Shown here in pieces: positions 51,301-56,500 of a stretch of DNA of 64,000 bases (its first letter is position 1; each line of letters starts with the position of its first letter). This DNA is from Motacilla alba alba (lineage: Eukaryota > Chordata > Aves > Passeriformes > Motacillidae): NCBI RefSeq assembly GCF_015832195.1, contig NC_052033.1, positions 2,294,001 to 2,358,000 on the forward strand, read 5' to 3'. The notes beneath the pieces are model-generated. The model searched no databases, was not told the DNA's origin, and worked only from the letters and a program-made list of their open reading frames with translations. The position numbers and the translations under genes are program-made.

Positions 51301-52492
51301 GCCTGGGATAAACTCTTAATGGAATATTATTAATAAATTGTGCTCACCCCATTTAAAATCAGCTCTAACAGTGACTCCTCTCTTATTACTTGTTTTATTT
51401 TTCAGCCCACGTTCGTCACGTAACAACAACCAGACCCCCTGGCTCGCCCTGTGCTGCCCAAAGGACAGATGACAGACGGTGCTCCCTGCTCTGACATGCA
51501 GAACACAGAAAAATCCCAAGGGCCACTGACAGTCCCACTGGGGATTTTCCTTGGCACATAAAGGTTAGTGATCCTGAGTCAGAATATCAGGAAAAAAGGG
51601 CAAATTACTTTCTCTCCCTCCCCCAAAATATAGTTTTAAATTCAACATGAGCAGATCTTTAAAATACTATAAATGAGTTTTTCCAAATCTGAATTAAATA
51701 GGAATCGCCAGGATCATTTTAAGTGCTAAATAAAATGTAGCCCAATTCCATAAAGAAAACATGACATAAGCATCTGTTCTGAAGCACAAAATATAATAAA
51801 GCAGAAAATTTGGGCATTGTAGTGCTAACATTTCAGGTTACCTGCTGCATCCAGCTCTAGGCACAGAGACAGATTTGAAAACTGGCATCTATCTGAAACC
51901 CCTAAAAAGCTCACTCACAAGTCTCATGGATTGAGGAAGCTGAAATCTTGCACAGCACACATAATGTGGAATGGCAGAAAAGAGATGGAAGCATTGAATA
52001 AAGCAGCTTTATTTATTTTAAAACTAAACCATAGCTAAGCCCACACGGGGGAAAGCCTGTTATCCCCTTTTCATTTTCTGCACTACGACATTCAAACGTA
52101 GCTCCTTCCCTCTGATGCTGAAAGCTTTCAAATGCATTAAGAAAACAAGCAAAAATAAACAAGATTTTTCATTATTAGTAGAGATTCCACTAAATGCTAC
52201 CTCTCCGACACAAAAGCAGCAGTAGAAAACACCAAATCATTGCATTTTTCTGCTCAGTGCAACATATCTTTACAAGCAGCTTGCTGCGAAGACGCCATTT
52301 TATCAAACCTGAAACGCAGCCAAAAGCTCAGGACGCTGTGCTGCTGCTCTCTCGCTGAAATGTTATGTAATAAATTGATTTAACAGAAGCAGATGCTATT
52401 TTCTCAGGGTTAGGGTTACTTTCTCTCTTTTTTTGGCTCTAAAAAGGGCTGATGGGTAATAAAATACCTGAAGAAAGGAGCCGCCCAACCAT
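8946..52492 (-). CDS. TNRC6C: TNRC6C, GW182-family miRNA silencing scaffold (20 coding exons, overall entry)
   Basis: TNRC6 proteins bind Argonaute through GW/WG tryptophans and recruit PABPC, PAN2-PAN3 and CCR4-NOT, causing translational repression and deadenylation of miRNA targets in the cytoplasm and P-bodies. The joined exons give 1,797 aa. A GW-rich region spans about 9-995, with the conserved [16 protein letters not shown] block near 39-54. The UBA domain ([18 protein letters not shown] onward) is about 1004-1048, and the Q-rich region about 1190-1300. The PAM2 motif ([15 protein letters not shown]) is about 1450-1466, RPPPGL is near 1580, and the RRM ([12 protein letters not shown] to ILAEFA) is about 1620-1702. 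Tryptophan motifs LLWGGVPQY and SLWGPP precede the end, GDLLSGESI. The C paralogue is chosen over A and B because long stretches match remembered human TNRC6C. Starting at the internal Met of MATGSAQGN (46685..46683) would give 1,716 aa, close to the roughly 1,690 aa human form. Longer isoforms need upstream exons outside this window. No frameshift or stop was found in any exon. Confidence 0.95.
9307..10487 (-). other. TNRC6C last intron
   Basis: An 1,181-bp intron bounded by GT and AG. Apart from the CR1 fragment it is unique A/T-rich sequence with nothing further recognised. Confidence 0.85.
9435..9692 (+). mobile_element. CR1 LINE 3' fragment
   Basis: It shows the typical CR1 3' run: ttccctgtgagggtgggcag, gccctggcacag, tggatccctgg, caaggccaggctgga, then gggacagtggaaggtgtccc, ending near caattctgtgac. 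It is inserted in the last TNRC6C intron, antisense to the gene. Confidence 0.9.
10488..10627 (-). CDS. TNRC6C: TNRC6C exon: central RRM
   Basis: This 140-bp exon has acceptor CCCCGCAG|ATCGACGG and donor CTGCACAT|GTAGGT, entering in phase 0 and leaving in phase 2. It encodes [34 protein letters not shown] and [12 protein letters not shown]. The split ATG codon (AT|G) restores M in MCVLGNTT across the next junction. Confidence 0.94.
10628..12164 (-). other. TNRC6C intron with A/T palindromes and a 40-bp minisatellite
   Basis: A 1,537-bp intron. About 10780..10910 is very A/T-rich with inverted and direct copies of gaattctatag. The 40-bp tandem array follows at 11053..11212. The remainder is unremarkable. 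Confidence 0.8.
11053..11212. repeat. 40-bp minisatellite, four copies
   Basis: The unit begins gaaattacaaaatattaccc and ends tggagaagaaggt. Copies start at 11053, 11093, 11133 and 11173. The middle two are identical and the outer two diverge, the usual pattern of a recently expanded array. Confidence 0.95.
12165..12235 (-). CDS. TNRC6C: TNRC6C exon: RRM beta-1
   Basis: This 71-bp exon has acceptor TGTTGCAG|GTTCTGC and donor CCCCAG|GTAACT, entering in phase 1 and leaving in phase 0. It encodes [18 protein letters not shown] then [17 protein letters not shown] is the first strand and loop of the C-terminal RRM fold, which in GW182 proteins is thought not to bind RNA in the canonical way. Confidence 0.93.
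12236..13502 (-). other. TNRC6C intron
   Basis: A 1,267-bp intron with an A/T-rich patch near 12980..13050 (atatatgtct, atagatatct type). No gene, RNA or transposon recognised. Confidence 0.75.
13503..13697 (-). CDS. TNRC6C: TNRC6C exon: P-GL region before RRM
   Basis: This 195-bp exon is phase 1 at both ends. Acceptor CTGTTGCAG|GTAAACTG; donor CCTCTG|GTACTC. It encodes [36 protein letters not shown] and [25 protein letters not shown] and RPPPGL are conserved in all three TNRC6 paralogues. Confidence 0.94.
13698..15930 (-). other. TNRC6C intron
   Basis: A 2,233-bp intron of unique sequence. I see no exon, known repeat or RNA gene in it. Confidence 0.7.
15931..16047 (-). CDS. TNRC6C: TNRC6C exon: Ser-rich segment
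   Basis: This 117-bp exon is phase 1 at both ends. Acceptor GGTTCTGCAG|GGTCATC; donor ATTGCAG|GTACGG. It encodes [18 protein letters not shown], then [19 protein letters not shown]. It is a serine-rich linker between PAM2 and the RRM, and symmetrical, so skipping would keep the frame. Confidence 0.92.
16048..18809 (-). other. TNRC6C intron
   Basis: A 2,762-bp intron. A small local duplication lies at about 18679..18728, where aaaaaatatatctgtaacaa occurs twice. Nothing else recognised. Confidence 0.7.
18810..18953 (-). CDS. TNRC6C: TNRC6C exon: second half of PAM2 motif
   Basis: This 144-bp exon is phase 1 at both ends. Acceptor TTTGAAACAG|AGTTTC; donor AGTGGAG|GTAAAC. It encodes [36 protein letters not shown] and [13 protein letters not shown]. 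The Phe of EFHP is the key residue that docks in the MLLE domain of poly(A)-binding protein. Confidence 0.94.
19010..19428 (-). mobile_element. LTR-like element, probable solo LTR of an avian endogenous retrovirus
   Basis: A 419-bp unit begins TGTGGCATTC and ends TACA on the minus strand, and is flanked by a 4-bp direct repeat (ctcc at 19006..19009 and 19429..19432). The interior, with a TATACTATACTATACT stretch, resembles an abundant songbird LTR I recall, probably ERVL-like. It has no coding sequence and is a non-coding remnant. It fills most of the 550-bp intron that splits the PAM2 motif. Confidence 0.65.
19504..19695 (-). CDS. TNRC6C: TNRC6C exon: first half of PAM2 motif
   Basis: This 192-bp exon is phase 1 at both ends. 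Acceptor CTTGCAG|GTGCTATC; donor CCACCAG|GTAACT. It encodes [36 protein letters not shown] and [13 protein letters not shown]. The PABPC-binding PAM2 motif (NWPP-EFHP) is split by the following intron, which holds only the 419-bp LTR-like element and a little flank. Confidence 0.94.
19696..20771 (-). other. TNRC6C intron
   Basis: A 1,076-bp intron of unique sequence. No further element recognised. Confidence 0.7.
20772..20939 (-). CDS. TNRC6C: TNRC6C exon: [10 protein letters not shown] to SSKHG
   Basis: This 168-bp exon is phase 1 at both ends. Acceptor CCCCCAG|CTGGACTG; donor AGCACG|GTAATG. It encodes [35 protein letters not shown] and [19 protein letters not shown]. The SRLPQWT tryptophan segment belongs to the CCR4-NOT-interacting part of the silencing domain, by family knowledge. 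Confidence 0.93.
20940..23664 (-). other. TNRC6C intron dominated by an A/T satellite-like array
   Basis: A 2,725-bp intron. The part up to about 22480 is unique A/T-rich sequence. The rest, to within about 90 bp of the exon donor at 23664, is the TATCTA-type array listed separately. Confidence 0.85.
22490..23575. repeat. TATCTA/TATA simple-repeat array with higher-order units
   Basis: About 1.1 kb of nearly pure tatcta, tatata and ctatct units, broken regularly by an aaattataattttatctata block followed by tttctcaatatatct. That block recurs every 80 to 130 bp, at least nine times, so the array is organised as a higher-order minisatellite rather than a plain microsatellite. Confidence 0.93.
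23665..23896 (-). CDS. TNRC6C: TNRC6C exon: end of Q-rich region
   Basis: This 232-bp exon has acceptor CCCTGCAG|GTTGCACG and donor CCTCTTG|GTGAGT, entering in phase 0 and leaving in phase 1. It encodes [36 protein letters not shown], then SMDSF-type linker ([11 protein letters not shown]) and [14 protein letters not shown]. It sits between two unusual repeats: a TATCTA-type array ending about 90 bp past its donor, and a tandem duplication starting 15 bp upstream of its acceptor. Confidence 0.94.
23912..24385. repeat. Tandem duplication (226 bp and 248 bp copies)
   Basis: Copy one is 23912..24137 and copy two 24138..24385. Both begin caacaaacgcctgtcagtgg and end gctttagctgctttgctgtaa. The second has an insertion of about 20 bp (aaaactgtggatcag type) and a few substitutions. 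The duplicated block starts 15 bp upstream of the acceptor of exon 23665..23896, so it includes the branch-point region. Confidence 0.93.
24456..24539 (-). CDS. TNRC6C: TNRC6C exon: Q-rich region
   Basis: This 84-bp exon is 28 codons in phase 0. Acceptor CCCCACAG|GCGTACC; donor CAGCAA|GTAGGT. It encodes [18 protein letters not shown] followed by [10 protein letters not shown]. Dense Gln residues in a predicted helix continue the Q-rich region. Confidence 0.93.
24540..25876 (-). other. TNRC6C intron
   Basis: A 1,337-bp intron. It contains a short local repeat of tttcaagtagctgg (about 24962 and 25102) and gatgaattca (about 25043 and 25063). Otherwise unique sequence. Confidence 0.7.
25877..25999 (-). 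CDS. TNRC6C: TNRC6C exon: start of Q-rich region
   Basis: This 123-bp exon is 41 codons in phase 0. Acceptor CTCCTTTAG|GTTCAAG; donor GCAGCTG|GTAAGT. It encodes [34 protein letters not shown] and QLYQLQL. It opens the glutamine- and leucine-rich helical segment linked to P-body localisation in this family. Confidence 0.93.
26000..26426 (-). other. TNRC6C intron
   Basis: A 427-bp intron in which I see nothing beyond splice signals. Confidence 0.75.
26427..26573 (-). CDS. TNRC6C: TNRC6C exon: [10 protein letters not shown] to FLSPQ
   Basis: This 147-bp exon is 49 codons in phase 0. Acceptor CTGCTGCAG|ATACCG; donor CCTCAG|GTCAGA, a less usual donor than the GTAAG type. It encodes [37 protein letters not shown] and [12 protein letters not shown]. 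The [14 protein letters not shown] stretch is conserved among TNRC6 paralogues. Confidence 0.92.
26574..27788 (-). other. TNRC6C intron
   Basis: A 1,215-bp intron of unique sequence with no recognised element. Confidence 0.75.
27789..27938 (-). CDS. TNRC6C: TNRC6C exon: DGGLVEEP linker
   Basis: This 150-bp exon is 50 codons in phase 0. Acceptor CCAATCAG|GATGGC; donor AGACAG|GTAAGG. It encodes [17 protein letters not shown], then [17 protein letters not shown] and [10 protein letters not shown]. This low-complexity linker lies between the UBA and Q-rich parts. Being symmetrical, it could be skipped without a frame change. Confidence 0.92.
27939..33203 (-). other. TNRC6C large intron
   Basis: A 5,265-bp intron of unique, moderately A/T-rich sequence. 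No additional TNRC6C exon is expected here from the family, and I see none. No CR1, LTR or tandem array recognised. Confidence 0.7.
33204..33349 (-). CDS. TNRC6C: TNRC6C exon: end of UBA and linker
   Basis: This 146-bp exon has acceptor TTCTGTGCAG|GTGCTCTG and donor GACAAG|GTAAGT, entering in phase 1 and ending in phase 0. It encodes [17 protein letters not shown], then [18 protein letters not shown] and [21 protein letters not shown] closes the UBA domain. The rest is a conserved linker with one proline more (RPPPIS) than I recall for the human protein. Confidence 0.93.
33556..33613 (-). CDS. TNRC6C: TNRC6C exon: second part of UBA domain
   Basis: This 58-bp exon has acceptor TTTTTGACAG|AGAGAGCC and donor GCCATGA|GTAAGT, entering in phase 0 and leaving in phase 1. 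It encodes [19 protein letters not shown], helix 2 and the start of helix 3 of the UBA fold. It is short and missable without the flanking exons, but phase and family match are exact. Confidence 0.93.
33614..34211 (-). other. TNRC6C intron
   Basis: A 598-bp intron within the UBA-coding region. Nothing recognised apart from splice sites. Confidence 0.75.
34212..34292 (-). CDS. TNRC6C: TNRC6C exon: first half of UBA domain
   Basis: This 81-bp exon is 27 codons in phase 0. Acceptor TTTACTAAG|GGCATG; donor TTCCCT|GTGAGT. It encodes [17 protein letters not shown] followed by [10 protein letters not shown]. The MGFP loop is the hallmark ubiquitin-associated fold signature. Only part of the TNRC6 family carries a clearly conserved UBA, which helps identify the C paralogue. 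Confidence 0.94.
34293..35483 (-). other. TNRC6C intron
   Basis: A 1,191-bp intron with a short (CA)n run at 35057..35073. Otherwise unique. Confidence 0.75.
35484..35650 (-). CDS. TNRC6C: TNRC6C exon: [10 protein letters not shown] to KKGLQK
   Basis: This 167-bp exon has acceptor CTCCAG|CTTCAAAATC and donor CAAAAG|GTAAGA, entering in phase 1 and leaving in phase 0. It encodes [18 protein letters not shown], then [19 protein letters not shown] and SSWGN-type residues ([14 protein letters not shown]). The acidic WEDEE segment with flanking tryptophans is shared by all TNRC6 paralogues. Confidence 0.93.
36545..36778 (+). mobile_element. CR1 LINE 3' end with ATTCTGTG tail
   Basis: Contains ggtttaaggaggaagttttt, tctgcccagggaggtggtgg, gtcaccatccctggatgtgt and ggttggacttgatgatctta, then ggtctcttccaacc. 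It ends attctgtgattctgtgtgat, the diagnostic CR1 3' microsatellite. It lies in the 1,464-bp intron 35651..37114, antisense to TNRC6C. Confidence 0.95.
37115..37321 (-). CDS. TNRC6C: TNRC6C exon: [10 protein letters not shown] to ALCKPG
   Basis: This 207-bp exon is phase 1 at both ends, with acceptor CCAGCAG|GC and donor AACCAG|GTACAC. It encodes [19 protein letters not shown], then [19 protein letters not shown] and ALCKP, continuing the GW-type repeats. Human TNRC6C, from memory, has about five extra residues (RKVSS) just before GWGEM. The bases directly upstream of this acceptor do not encode them, so an alternative acceptor, a small exon or real absence are all possible. Confidence 0.93.
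37322..44317 (-). other. TNRC6C intron 2, the largest intron
   Basis: A 6,996-bp intron. It holds a 46-bp tandem duplication (40753..40844), a stop-poor GC-richer patch (about 41821..42475), and an exon-like open segment with splice-like edges (42747..42876). The rest is unique A/T-rich sequence without recognised repeats. Confidence 0.75.
40753..40844. repeat. 46-bp tandem duplication
   Basis: Two nearly perfect copies beginning cctggctgttcatgggctga and ending gggttttaggttt start at 40753 and 40799. Probably a recent local slippage or unequal-exchange event. Confidence 0.93.
44318..46903 (-). CDS. TNRC6C: TNRC6C large GW-repeat exon
   Basis: This single 2,586-bp exon encodes about half the protein: the Asn/Ser/Gly-rich region with scattered GW, WG and SW pairs that insert into Argonaute tryptophan pockets. 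It starts after CTTTCAG with ATCTCAGCCAC (DLSHSG) and ends CCCAG|GTATGG after RSPLLGPG. Both boundaries are phase 1. It holds the conserved [16 protein letters not shown] block, the internal start [30 protein letters not shown], and near its end [19 protein letters not shown] followed by GTSAWGDP. Continuing past the donor adds only MATVL before a stop, which supports the boundary. Confidence 0.96.
46904..52467 (-). other. TNRC6C intron upstream of the large GW exon
   Basis: A 5,564-bp stretch between the predicted alternative first exon and the large exon. It holds a CR1 fragment (48448..48660) and a (CT)n run (48208..48223). A GC-richer patch lies at about 49790..49850, without gene evidence. 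No exon for the Lys-rich N-terminus of the long isoform is visible. Confidence 0.65.
48448..48660 (-). mobile_element. CR1 LINE 3' fragment
   Basis: Reverse-complement CR1 3' sequence: gacatgggcagggacacctt, ccactgtcccaggctgctcc, then ccagcctagccttggacact and ccctcacagggaagaattt. It has the same orientation as TNRC6C. Confidence 0.9.
52468..52492 (-). CDS. TNRC6C: TNRC6C alternative first coding exon (MVGRLLSS), predicted
   Basis: The minus strand reads CCTAGG-ATG-GTT, with A at -3 and G at +4, a strong initiation context. It encodes MVGRLLSS plus one base and ends at a TTCAG|GTATTT donor. The leftover G joins the AT that opens the large exon to make Asp, giving [22 protein letters not shown] with no frame change. 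It is the first ATG in its open frame, and a CpG-rich segment lies just upstream. The splice is inferred from phase and context only. In the long isoform a different upstream exon would join the same acceptor. Confidence 0.6.
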
Positions 52493-52599
52493 CCTAGGAG
52501 ACGCTACATTGTGTGCAGAGCTGTTTCTACTCCTGCCTCTACGTTCTCCAGGGCTCCCGGCTTCAATATGTCGGCTGTGTACAGTGTAAGCCTCATCCT

Positions 52600-53540
52600 G
52601 TAGAGCTGCCAAGAAAATCTCTCTGTGCGAGCGCGCGCCCAGACAACCTGCGAGCTCGGCCGGGCCTCGGCTGCACTGGCTATGGAAATGCCCTTTCCAC
52701 GCACAGCCCTCCTCCCCCTTCCCCGGGCTCCGCTCCCCGGCTCTAGGTGAAGGTATCAACAGAGCAGGATTTTTAAGCTTTGATTATCTAATTGCAGCTG
52801 ACACTAAACCGATCTTCCTTCCTCTTTAAATTCTTTCAACTGTCACAAAACATTTTCACTTCGGGACCCGGCTACAATTAGCGCCCGTAGCTGCTTTTCT
52901 GCCGCTTTTGAAAGTCAGCCAAGAGAGGACGCGGGCGCTGCCTAACGCCTGCCCCTGCCTGGAGTCCTCCTCCTTCCTCCTGCCCCAGCTCCTGCCCAGT
53001 GCCCTCTTCCTCACTCCTGCCCGGCATCCTCCTGCCTCCTCCTGCCCAGTGCCTTCCTCCCTTTCCCAGCCCCATCTCTCGCCTCCCGCCCAGTGTCCTC
53101 CTCCTCTTCCCAGCCCCATCTGTGCCTCCCGTCCAGTGTCCTCCTCTCTCCCAGCCCCATCTCCTGCCCATCATCCGCCTCCCTGCTCCAGCACCAGCTC
53201 CTGCCTCATCGCTCTCCTCCCTGCCCCGGCTCCTTCCTGTGCCAAGCGTCCTCTCCCCTGCCCCAGCTCCCGCCTGCCACCCTCCTCCCTGCCCCAGCGG
53301 CAGCTCCCAAGTCCCAGATGTACCCTGGACTGCTGCCAAGCCCTTAATGACTTCCCTGCCTCTATCTAAACCAGCTCTAAGTGGCAAATGCGAGCGCATT
53401 AATCAGCAGCGCAGTTGTTTATAGAGGCAGGGAAGAGCTGCCCGAACAATGCGGCAGGAGCGGGCGCTGCCTGCGCTCGCACAGCGGGACCGACCATCTT
53501 GGAACACCCTGGGCTGGGAGCCTCGGCTCCCTCCACGGCA
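52600..53540 (-). promoter_or_regulatory. CpG-rich putative internal TNRC6C promoter
   Basis: CpG-rich patches occur at 52620..52740 (gcgagcgcgcgccc, cgagctcggccgggcc), 52860..52950 and 53390..53500, directly upstream of the predicted first exon. A YY1-like CCAAGATGG lies on the minus strand near 53495, and an AAAATGGCG near 52295. No TATA box is evident. Assignment as a promoter rests on CpG content and position only. Confidence 0.5.
52968..53315. repeat. Pyrimidine-rich minisatellite (CCTGCCCAGTG / CCCAGCCCCATCT units)
   Basis: Degenerate repeats of tcctcctgcccagtgcc and ttcccagccccatctc give a plus strand that is almost all C and T and a G/A-rich minus strand. Long open frames across it on both strands reflect the lack of A/T-rich stop codons. 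Confidence 0.85.
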
Positions 53541-56500
53541 CAGGAGCACTCAGAATGGGGTCAGCTTTACATTTTTAGGGCCTAAAGATCATCATAAATG
53601 CCAAGACTGCACGTAGAGGGCTTTTATCGGTGCCCACACGCAAATCTCGAAGGCTAATTCCCGCAAATTTCCAGCATGCCCAATACGCTCCTTTACGATT
53701 ATTTCCCCTCCTACCTGCCCCAAATACATATTAATGATGTGGTAAATGGGGCACGTTTCAGCTGCGCTGTTTCAGCTCCTGCCAGGGGCTCATCCGAGCG
53801 GCGTTGCCCCTGTGTCCTGGATCTCACCACCATGGCTCTTTAAAGCTTTGGCCACACTCTCAGGGTCGCTGCCACTTCACCACCGAGGCACAATTCACTG
53901 CTGCTATTCTTGGCTCAAGAACTGCTCCACTGAAGGACTCCTGAAAATAGCTGGTTTCCTCCTGAAGACATTTATTCTCTGTTTCTCTGCAATAGTCTCT
54001 GAATACCGGTCGGGTTCAACCTCATCTCAGAAACAACAGATAAATGGAAATCAAATCTGTTCGGTTTTGTTTCTATTCAGGAAATGATTTCAAATGCACC
54101 CAGGAACTAGGCTTGAGAGTCAATTTTGCAAGAACAGTTAGTTGTAAGTGGGACTATTGTTGTGGTTTATTGCATTCCTTTAAAACTAACTATACATAAT
54201 GGAAATTTCCATTAGTTAAAATGATTCGTCAAAACTGGGCTCCTTGTATTTTTCCTACAAATAACATAAACTTCCTATAATCCACTCCAGTTTATGAAGG
54301 CAAGTACTCACATAGGGCATCTATTGAAGGGGACTGTATTTACCAGTCAGGGTACATAGAAAGGCAAAAAAGAACCCCAATAAATGAGTCACAGCCCAAT
54401 AAAAAGCTTGGGAGCAAAATGAAGTGCAGTTTCCAACTAACTGCGCTGGCAGAGCTCTTCTGTTCCCTTCCTATCTTGGACCAACTCTGATGGGGAATGT
54501 GTCTCATAAATTTAAAATCTGTAATTATTAATACCTGAAGACTAAAAATGGGGATTTGAGAGGTGGTGCAGCCTGCTCACCTGGTCTAAGGAACTATTCC
54601 TGATACACGACGTGACATTATCCCAACCCAGCAAGGAAGGCATCCAGCAATAGAGCCTGCACATTACCAAGTGCTCTCACTTCTCAAGATAGCTTTTCAT
54701 AACAGCAGGATTTTCCTAATGTCCCCTCTCAATCCTCCTTGTTGAAATTTTAGTCCATAATTTCTTTGATCCATCACAGGCACATAGGAAGTATAATTTC
54801 CTTCCCTCCAGCAGCAATTTAGGTATCTCAGCATTTATAATTCCAATCTTCCTTTCACTCAGGAGCTCTGATTCCTTCCTTCTTTGCAAGGCCTTTCTCC
54901 AGGATTTCTACCCATTCCTGCTGCATTCCTCTGCTTCTTCCAAGTGGTTCCTCCTGAAGCACAGTACCTCCAGCTGGAAAGCTCAGAGAGCTTACCCCAC
55001 ATGTCCCTCAGGAACAGGGCTGCCTCCATCCCTCAGTGATTGTTCTCTTTTCAACACAATAATCCAGTTTACCCTGTGACCAGACCCATTTTTGCGCTGT
55101 GAGACCCACACATCTGTATTTGGGTACAGAGCTGCTCCGGCCAAAATAAAGAAACTTTCATATTTCTTTATTTCTTACCCAATTACACAGTTGTGTCACC
55201 AGTATCCCATACTGTAATTTTGTTTACATAAATAAAATTAATTTTATTTTTATTAAATTAATTTTTAATAAAGTTAATTTTATTTTTATTCCATACTAAT
55301 ACTTTCTGTTGCTAGCACTCCTCTAAAGTTCGTCTCAACCAAAAATTTATTGAAGGCTGTTGTTTAACTAACCCCTTTGGTATAACCTGCTCTCCACAAA
55401 CCCCAGTGACTCTGCATCTCTCTCCTGAAAAGTTCAACATGCACAGAAATGGCTGCTTTGGGGTTTTTTCCCCTAGGATCATTCTAACAGTTACTCTGAC
55501 TGATTTACACTTCCTCAGTTATAACTTTCTCACCTATTAACATTGGCTGGCTTTTTTCTCTCTTGTAGTTTTCATACTCTTGAAGTGACCACATTGCTCC
55601 AATCCATCCTCTGCTTAGTCTGCTACACGATGGATGAAGCACATGACGACATGCCATTATTTCCAGACAACTGGAAACTCTATTTCCTGAAGTCTCTAAC
55701 TCACTGTAGCTTTAGTTCTAAGTTTACAGATGAAGGAGAAAGGTATTTAAAGTATTCCTCATGCCATCCATCAGTGGTTCCCTCTGTCCCACTGACCTTG
55801 CTCTTACTACTCACTCACTTATGCAAGAGTTAGCTTTTTGTTCTTTGGGGCTTTTTTCCCTCCAAACTGCTACAAATGCCTTTAATTCTTCCTAGTAGCA
55901 TTACATATAATTCTTGAGCTGTAAAAATTCAGCTTTCCTGTAATTTTCACATGACCCTAGAGTGCACCTGAGACTTCCTCCTCTTCCCAAGGACTAAACT
56001 CCTACCTATTCCTGGTCACTTTGACCTTAGTTGTGTTGTACCTTTTATTTCTCCACCATCAGGACAAGTCCTGCTACTTGGTCTCTTCACATCCTTTGTC
56101 AGCAACTGCCACCTGCACATGTGACCACCTTGCCAGGCTGTTTCCTGACCTTTCCTTCCTCACAGACACCTCATCAGGGCAGCTCCTGTCCCTGGCTGTC
56201 CCTGCAGCACAGCCATCCACAGTGAAGCTGTGAGACGCAGCTCTGCTCCTCCTGAAAAAAAGCAGCCACCTTAGAGCCATCAAGCTTTTGCACAGCCCCA
56301 CTCTTTGAAAGTGAGGACAGCAAAACCACAAAAGCACCTCAGTTATTTATCCGTCCACAGATTTCTATTTTTCCTTCTCCCTATGCAAAATTCTAATCAC
56401 TGTCAAAGAGATGCGAAGCAGCAGATTTATTTTTCATGCTCTGCTGCCTGATGTCAGATAACATCCACAATACAGAAAAATTTGTTCCAAAGATTAGTTT

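Noticed and set aside
52856..53424. Long open frames on both strands in the pyrimidine-rich minisatellite
   Set aside because: Low-complexity C/T sequence lacks stops. The peptides are Pro/Ser/Cys- or Gly/Arg-rich repeats without any family match.
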